DNA of 64,000 nucleotides from Ferrimonas gelatinilytica. Lineage in GTDB: Bacteria; Pseudomonadota; Gammaproteobacteria; Enterobacterales; Shewanellaceae. Of this stretch, positions 59,931-64,000 are shown in pieces; position 1 is the first letter of the stretch, and the number at the start of each line of letters is the position of its first letter. The DNA lies in assembly GCF_039544205.1 (NCBI RefSeq), contig NZ_BAABLF010000006.1, forward strand, positions 310,001 through 374,000, in the 5' to 3' direction. Under the pieces are notes generated by a model that saw only the letters and a program-made list of their open reading frames with translations, was not told the origin of the DNA and made no database searches. The position numbers and the translations under genes are program-made.

Positions 59931-62927
59931 ATGAGTTCGATAACGTTTAAAAGGACAAAGCTGGCCACCAGTTTGTCGCTGGCCCTGGGCGCAGCCACGG
60001 TCATACCGGCCCATGCAGCCGAAGAGGGCGGCGCTAATGATGAAAAGGTGGAGGTGATCGAGGTTCGTGGGATCCGCTCCAGCCTGCTCAAGGCGATGGA
60101 TATGAAAGCGGGTGCCGATGGCGTCGTTGACGTGATCAACGCCGAGGATATCGGTAAGTTCCCGGACAGTAACCTGGCGGAATCGATGCAGCGGATCACC
60201 GGTGTCTCCATCGACCGGGTCAATGGTGAGGGCAGCCGTGTTACCGTGCGGGGCTTTGGCCCGGACTACAACCTGGTGATGCTGAACAATCGCCAGATGC
60301 CGGTGACCACAGGATCGCGCTCCTTCGATTTCGCCAACATCGCCTCAGAGGCGGTGAGTGCCGTTATCGTCGAGAAGACCAGCCAGGCGAAAAACTCCAC
60401 CGGCGGGATCGGCTCGACCATCAATATCCTGACCCACCGTCCCCTCAACTCGCCGGGCCTGAAAGCGACCTTTGGTGTCAAAGGGGTGGAAGATGAGTCC
60501 AGCCTCGACAACGACATCACGCCGGAGCTGTCCGCCCTCTACTCCCAAACCTTTGCCGATGACAAGGTGGGTGTACTGGTTTCCGCCAGCTACCAGGAGC
60601 GGGAGAGCGGCAGTCAGCAGGCCCAGGTGGGCACCGGATGGCGCAGTTTCCCCGGCGTAGTTGACCAGGACTGGAGTGGCTCCAACGCCGAATGGGGCGG
60701 GGTGCCGAAGGACGATAACCAGATAAACCGCCCGGGTGACGAGGATGTCTACAGCGTTCCTCAGACCACCATCTACCGTTTCGAAGAGCAGCAGCGCAAG
60801 CGGACCAATGGCCAGTTGGTGCTTCAGTACGAGCCCATTGACAGCTTCCGCGCCACCGTGGATTACACCTACGTGCGCAACGACGTGGATACCCAGTTCA
60901 ACGATGTCTCCGCGTGGTTTACCTTCGTTCCCAGTGAAAACACCTGGAGCGATGGCCCGGTCTCCTCACCCCTGATCTACTCCGAGGTCTATCCCGATGG
61001 TGGCGCGGACCTTTCCATGGGCGCCGGCGACTATGCCACCCGTGATGAGAGTGGCTCCCTGGGCATTAACCTCAGTTGGGAAGTGAACGATCGACTGAGG
61101 CTGCGTCTGGATTACCACAACTCCTTCGCCGAGGAGACGCCGAACAGCCAGTGGGGCAGCAGCAACACGCTGAGCACCGCCGCCTTTATCCGTAACAGCG
61201 CCGCCACCGACTTCACCGGAGAGATCCCGGTGCTGGCGGTCGGCACCGATAACCCGCTGGACCCCACCGACATGCGGGTGACCGGATCGGTGTTCAGCTT
61301 CAATAAGAACCGCTCCGAGATTGAGCAGACCCAGTTGTTCGGGGAGTTCGTGTTTGATAACGGCGGCAGCATTGACTTCGGTCTGGCGATGAACGACGTG
61401 GACAACCGTACCCAGTCCTCCAACGTTCAGCGTAACGACTGGGGCGGTGTGGGCGGCCCGGGGGACCTGGATCCCGCCTGGTTCCCGGAAGGCACGGTGA
61501 TCGATCAGTTTGATGGGTCGAAAGGGGATTTCTCCCAGTACGAGGGCAGCGCCGATACCACGCCGCTGAACACCATCTACTTCTGGGACTTCGCCGCGGT
61601 GCGTAACTACGCGGCCGAAAACTACGGCTCCAGCGTGGTGGGCGATTGCGGCAACGGTTTCTGCCCCACCACCAATTTTGACACCGACCGCTACACCCTG
61701 GAGGAGTCCTTCTCCGCGTACTTCCAGTACAACTACGAAGGGGAGGTGGGCAATCGGCCCTACGATGTTCACATCGGATTGCGTTACGAAGATACCGATG
61801 TCACCTCTACCGCCAAGGTCGTGGACTATGACTCCGCCACCTGGATCGCCGAAACCGAAATCGTCCTCAACGAATCGGGCAGCAAGTTTGAAACCGGGAA
61901 GGGGAGCTACGATTATTGGCTGCCGAACTTTAATTTCAACATTGAAGCGGTGGACGACGTCTACCTGCGTGCCGCCTACAGCCAAACCATTGGTCGACCG
62001 GATTACGTCTCCATCCAGGGCGGTACTGTGCTGGGTAGCCTGGCCAACCGCGGTGGCGGCAGTGGCGGTGGTGGTAACCCGGGGCTGCTGCCTCTGGAGT
62101 CCGATAACTACGATCTCTCCGCCGAGTGGTACTACGACGAGGCCAGCTATCTCTCCGTGGGCTACTTCCGCAAGGACGTGACCAACTTCATCGATAACAC
62201 GCCGTTTACGGAAACTGTCGCGCCCATCACCAACCCGGCCTTTGGCTTGTTGGTACAGGAGGCGATCGCCGCCGGTGCGTCTACCGCGCCTGAGCAGCGT
62301 GACTGGATCCTGGCCAACTACGGCCCGGACTCAGCGAACCCCAGCCCGCTGGTGACGGTGAACCCGGCCAACGGCAACGTCGAGATCCTCGGTGGTCCGG
62401 ATGATCCTTTGATGGATTTCCTCATCAACCGGCCGGTTAACACCAGCAACGAGATCGGCTTCGACGGTTGGGAGTTTGCGATCCAGCACCTGTTCTGGGA
62501 CACCGGCTTCGGGTTGCAGGCCAACTACACCCTGGTGGATGCTGGTGAGGATTACGACAACGCCAACCTCGGCCGTGAAGGGGATGCGCCCCAGGAGGTG
62601 ATCATCGGGATCAGCGACACCGCGAACCTGGTCGCCTTCTATGAGAACTACGGTGTTCAGGCGCGTATCGCCTACAACTGGCGGGACGAGTTCCTCAGCT
62701 CTACCGGTCAGGGTACCGGCGGTAACCCTCAGTATACCGAGGAGTACTATCAGGTGGATTTCAGCGTCAGCTACGACATCCCGATGGCCAAAGGGCTGAC
62801 GGTGTTCCTGGAGGGGCTGAACATCACCGATGAGAAGCAGCGGATTCACGGGCGTGCCTGGAACCAGGTGCTTAACTACACCCAGCTCGGTGCACGTTAC
62901 AGCCTGGGTGCCCGCTATACCTTCTAA
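59931..62927 (+). CDS. TonB-dependent receptor of the carbohydrate type
   Basis: A 998-residue outer-membrane receptor. ATG 59931 is chosen because GGGGAAAGGG lies directly before; the frame opens seven codons earlier at a TTG. Signal peptide about 1-29 (ending AHA), TonB-box-like VEVIEVRGIRSSL, plug domain with DIGKFPDSNLAESMQRITGVSI and VTVRGFGPDYNLVMLNNR, as in the Caulobacter/Xanthomonas sugar receptors, then a 22-strand barrel ending in Phe (YSLGARYTF). It probably takes up glucan oligosaccharides for the GH3/GH1 enzymes. The gap of 304 bases before it contains the promoter and operator. Confidence 0.92.
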   Translation: MSSITFKRTKLATSLSLALGAATVIPAHAAEEGGANDEKVEVIEVRGIRSSLLKAMDMKAGADGVVDVINAEDIGKFPDSNLAESMQRITGVSIDRVNGEGSRVTVRGFGPDYNLVMLNNRQMPVTTGSRSFDFANIASEAVSAVIVEKTSQAKNSTGGIGSTINILTHRPLNSPGLKATFGVKGVEDESSLDNDITPELSALYSQTFADDKVGVLVSASYQERESGSQQAQVGTGWRSFPGVVDQDWSGSNAEWGGVPKDDNQINRPGDEDVYSVPQTTIYRFEEQQRKRTNGQLVLQYEPIDSFRATVDYTYVRNDVDTQFNDVSAWFTFVPSENTWSDGPVSSPLIYSEVYPDGGADLSMGAGDYATRDESGSLGINLSWEVNDRLRLRLDYHNSFAEETPNSQWGSSNTLSTAAFIRNSAATDFTGEIPVLAVGTDNPLDPTDMRVTGSVFSFNKNRSEIEQTQLFGEFVFDNGGSIDFGLAMNDVDNRTQSSNVQRNDWGGVGGPGDLDPAWFPEGTVIDQFDGSKGDFSQYEGSADTTPLNTIYFWDFAAVRNYAAENYGSSVVGDCGNGFCPTTNFDTDRYTLEESFSAYFQYNYEGEVGNRPYDVHIGLRYEDTDVTSTAKVVDYDSATWIAETEIVLNESGSKFETGKGSYDYWLPNFNFNIEAVDDVYLRAAYSQTIGRPDYVSIQGGTVLGSLANRGGGSGGGGNPGLLPLESDNYDLSAEWYYDEASYLSVGYFRKDVTNFIDNTPFTETVAPITNPAFGLLVQEAIAAGASTAPEQRDWILANYGPDSANPSPLVTVNPANGNVEILGGPDDPLMDFLINRPVNTSNEIGFDGWEFAIQHLFWDTGFGLQANYTLVDAGEDYDNANLGREGDAPQEVIIGISDTANLVAFYENYGVQARIAYNWRDEFLSSTGQGTGGNPQYTEEYYQVDFSVSYDIPMAKGLTVFLEGLNITDEKQRIHGRAWNQVLNYTQLGARYSLGARYTF

Positions 62928-62951
62928 TAGCGGGTGAGTCGGGACATTTGG

Positions 62952-62985
62952 AAAGGAGGCAGCACAGGGTGTTGCCTCCTTTTTT
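62952..62985 (+). terminator. Terminator of the TonB receptor gene
   Basis: AAAGGAGGCA / TGCCTCCTTT arms extended by four further pairs around a short loop, followed by T. It separates the receptor from the halogenase-like gene. Confidence 0.88.
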
Positions 62986-63007
62986 ATGGCCATTAAGGTG
63001 AAAGCGA

Positions 63008-63036
63008 TTGGCCTCAACTGACCCCTGTAGTAAGGT
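63008..63036 (+). promoter_or_regulatory. Predicted promoter of the halogenase-like gene
   Basis: TTGGCC and TAAGGT with 17 bases between; weaker than the two other promoters of the locus. The operator at 63049 is 12 bases downstream. Confidence 0.45.
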
Positions 63037-63048
63037 GATTTTTCAAAA

Positions 63049-63062
63049 TGTAAGCGGTTTCT
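63049..63062. promoter_or_regulatory. LacI-type operator upstream of the halogenase-like gene
   Basis: TGTAAGCGGTTTCT keeps the left half-site and the central CG of the other two copies, with three changes in the right half. It suggests weaker control by the same repressor. Confidence 0.6.
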
Positions 63063-63128
63063 TTTTCCGTTGGGAGGGGACCGTGAACGGTGATGCAGGG
63101 CAGGGTCGGCACCAAGGAGTGGGGTGTG

Positions 63129-64000
63129 ATGACAACCAGTATGGATGACAAGGTCGAACGTATCGTGATCGTCGGGGGTGGTGCCGCAGGATGGCTCACC
63201 GCGGGTTTGATCGCCGCTCACCACAACGTGGATGAGGGACAGCGGGCGGCGCGACCTAAGTTGCGTATCACCCTGATTGAGTCCCCCGATGTGGCCACCA
63301 TCGGCGTCGGGGAGGGCACCTGGCCCTCCATGCGCCGGACCCTGGAAACCCTGGGGATCAGCGAGGCACAGTTTCTGCTGCGTTGCGATGCCAGTTTTAA
63401 GCAGGGTTCACTGTTTCGCAACTGGCGCAGCGAGTCTCACTCCGATGATGCTTACATTCACCCCTTTACCCTGCCGGCGGGCCAGCCGGAGTTTGATATT
63501 GCCCAGCACTGGCTGCCCTACCGGGAGCAGGTCAGTTTTGCGGATGCGGTCTGCGCACAAGGCCGCATGGCCGCGTTGGGCTTGGCCCCGAAGACGCAGG
63601 GCACCCCCGAGTATCGGTTTCATGTTAACTACGGATACCACCTGGATGCGGGTAAGTTTGGTGAGCTTCTTAAAGCTCACTGCACCGAGCATCTGGGGGT
63701 CGAGTACCTCTGTGACCATGTGGAGGGCGTTCAGCCCGATAATTTGGGCGGGATCGCCGCGGTGCACACCCGTAACCAGGGCGTCGTCAGTGGGGATCTC
63801 TTTGTCGACTGCAGTGGGATCCGCGCCCTGCTGATTGGTGAGCACCTCAAGGTGCCTTTTATCGACCAGCGGCCGGTGCTGTTCAATGACCGGGCCCTGG
63901 CGGTGCAACTGCCCTATGACCATGCGGATACCCCCATCGCCTCCTGTACCCTATCCACCGCCCACGCATCGGGCTGGATCTGGGATATCGGCCTGCCCAC
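63129..64000 (+). CDS. Flavin-dependent tryptophan-halogenase-like protein (C-terminus off the window)
   Basis: The frame starts at ATG 63129, with AAGGAG nine bases before, and is open at the right edge; 290 residues are visible of about 500 expected. The FAD loop is IVIVGGGAAGWLTAGLIA; IGVGEGTWPSMRRTL and the lysine of CDASFKQGSLFRNW (Lys91) correspond to the halogenase region holding the reactive lysine (Lys79 of PrnA). GWIWDIGLP near the edge resembles the WxWxIP box, with Gly where Pro usually is. Such genes often sit by TonB receptors in sugar loci, and real halogenation is unproven there. Control by the operator at 63049 is inferred. Confidence 0.82.
   Translation, partial: MTTSMDDKVERIVIVGGGAAGWLTAGLIAAHHNVDEGQRAARPKLRITLIESPDVATIGVGEGTWPSMRRTLETLGISEAQFLLRCDASFKQGSLFRNWRSESHSDDAYIHPFTLPAGQPEFDIAQHWLPYREQVSFADAVCAQGRMAALGLAPKTQGTPEYRFHVNYGYHLDAGKFGELLKAHCTEHLGVEYLCDHVEGVQPDNLGGIAAVHTRNQGVVSGDLFVDCSGIRALLIGEHLKVPFIDQRPVLFNDRALAVQLPYDHADTPIASCTLSTAHASGWIWDIGLP

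Noticed and set aside
1..64000. Defence islands, CRISPR arrays, prophage or insertion sequences
   Set aside because: No repeat-spacer pattern, transposase, integrase, restriction or toxin-antitoxin motif was seen; gene content is core metabolism plus the ectoine and glucan loci.

Overview
The window is a GC-rich, densely coded stretch of chromosome, best explained as a marine or halotolerant gammaproteobacterium of the Alteromonadales type. The reasons are an ectoine gene set, a true SMC protein next to zipA and ligA, the blocks purN-purM | upp-uraA-DUF2066-hda and bepA-arsC | tusA-perM, a TonB-receptor sugar locus, and protein sequences close to the enterobacterial orthologues. No insertion sequence, integrase, prophage, CRISPR array or rRNA was found. 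The genus cannot be fixed from sequence alone.

Layout. (1) 1-6.6 kb, minus strand: ectoine operon ectA-ectB-ectC-ask, extended by a membrane TPR protein and a sodium/solute symporter through overlapping genes, followed by a MarR regulator cut by the window edge. A sigma70-like promoter and CGAAT/ATTCG palindromes precede ectA. (2) 7.1-9.4 kb: DUF350-DUF1190-ATP-grasp operon (yjfL/yjfM/yjfC type). (3) 9.8-15.4 kb: a 36-residue basic protein, an isochorismatase-like hydrolase, a 1151-residue secreted repeat protein and a LuxR-type regulator. (4) 15.5-21.5 kb: M15 peptidase-dapE-ArsC-like protein, ptsH-ptsI-crr, cysK. (5) 21.9-29.7 kb: tRNA-Ser(GGA), cysZ, smc, zipA, ligA. (6) 29.8-33.7 kb: SDR protein, SIMPL protein, NagD-like phosphatase, a beta-barrel protein. 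(7) 33.7-45.2 kb: purine and pyrimidine genes, hda, a probable metallo-lipoprotein, DUF2069, arsC, bepA, a TusA-like protein, perM. (8) 45.6-51.5 kb: FabH-type synthase with a GntR regulator, sugar-phosphate mutarotase, a CxxC protein, M48 protease with LemA. (9) 51.6-64 kb: beta-glucoside locus with GH3 lipoprotein, FucP-like permease, GH1, GPH permease, LacI regulator, TonB receptor and a flavin-dependent halogenase-like gene cut by the right edge.

How they work together. The left operon makes ectoine from aspartate semialdehyde, with its own aspartokinase feeding the precursor. The right locus reads as outer-membrane uptake of a beta-glucan oligosaccharide, periplasmic trimming by GH3, inner-membrane import by two permeases and cytoplasmic cleavage by GH1. 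Three near-identical copies of TGTAAGCGCTTACA lie just downstream of three well-formed -35/-10 pairs there, which predicts a compact LacI-controlled regulon including the halogenase-like gene. The strongest unexplained signals are the extended ectoine operon with its palindromes, this LacI regulon, and the HELAH lipoprotein at 39.6-41.5 kb.
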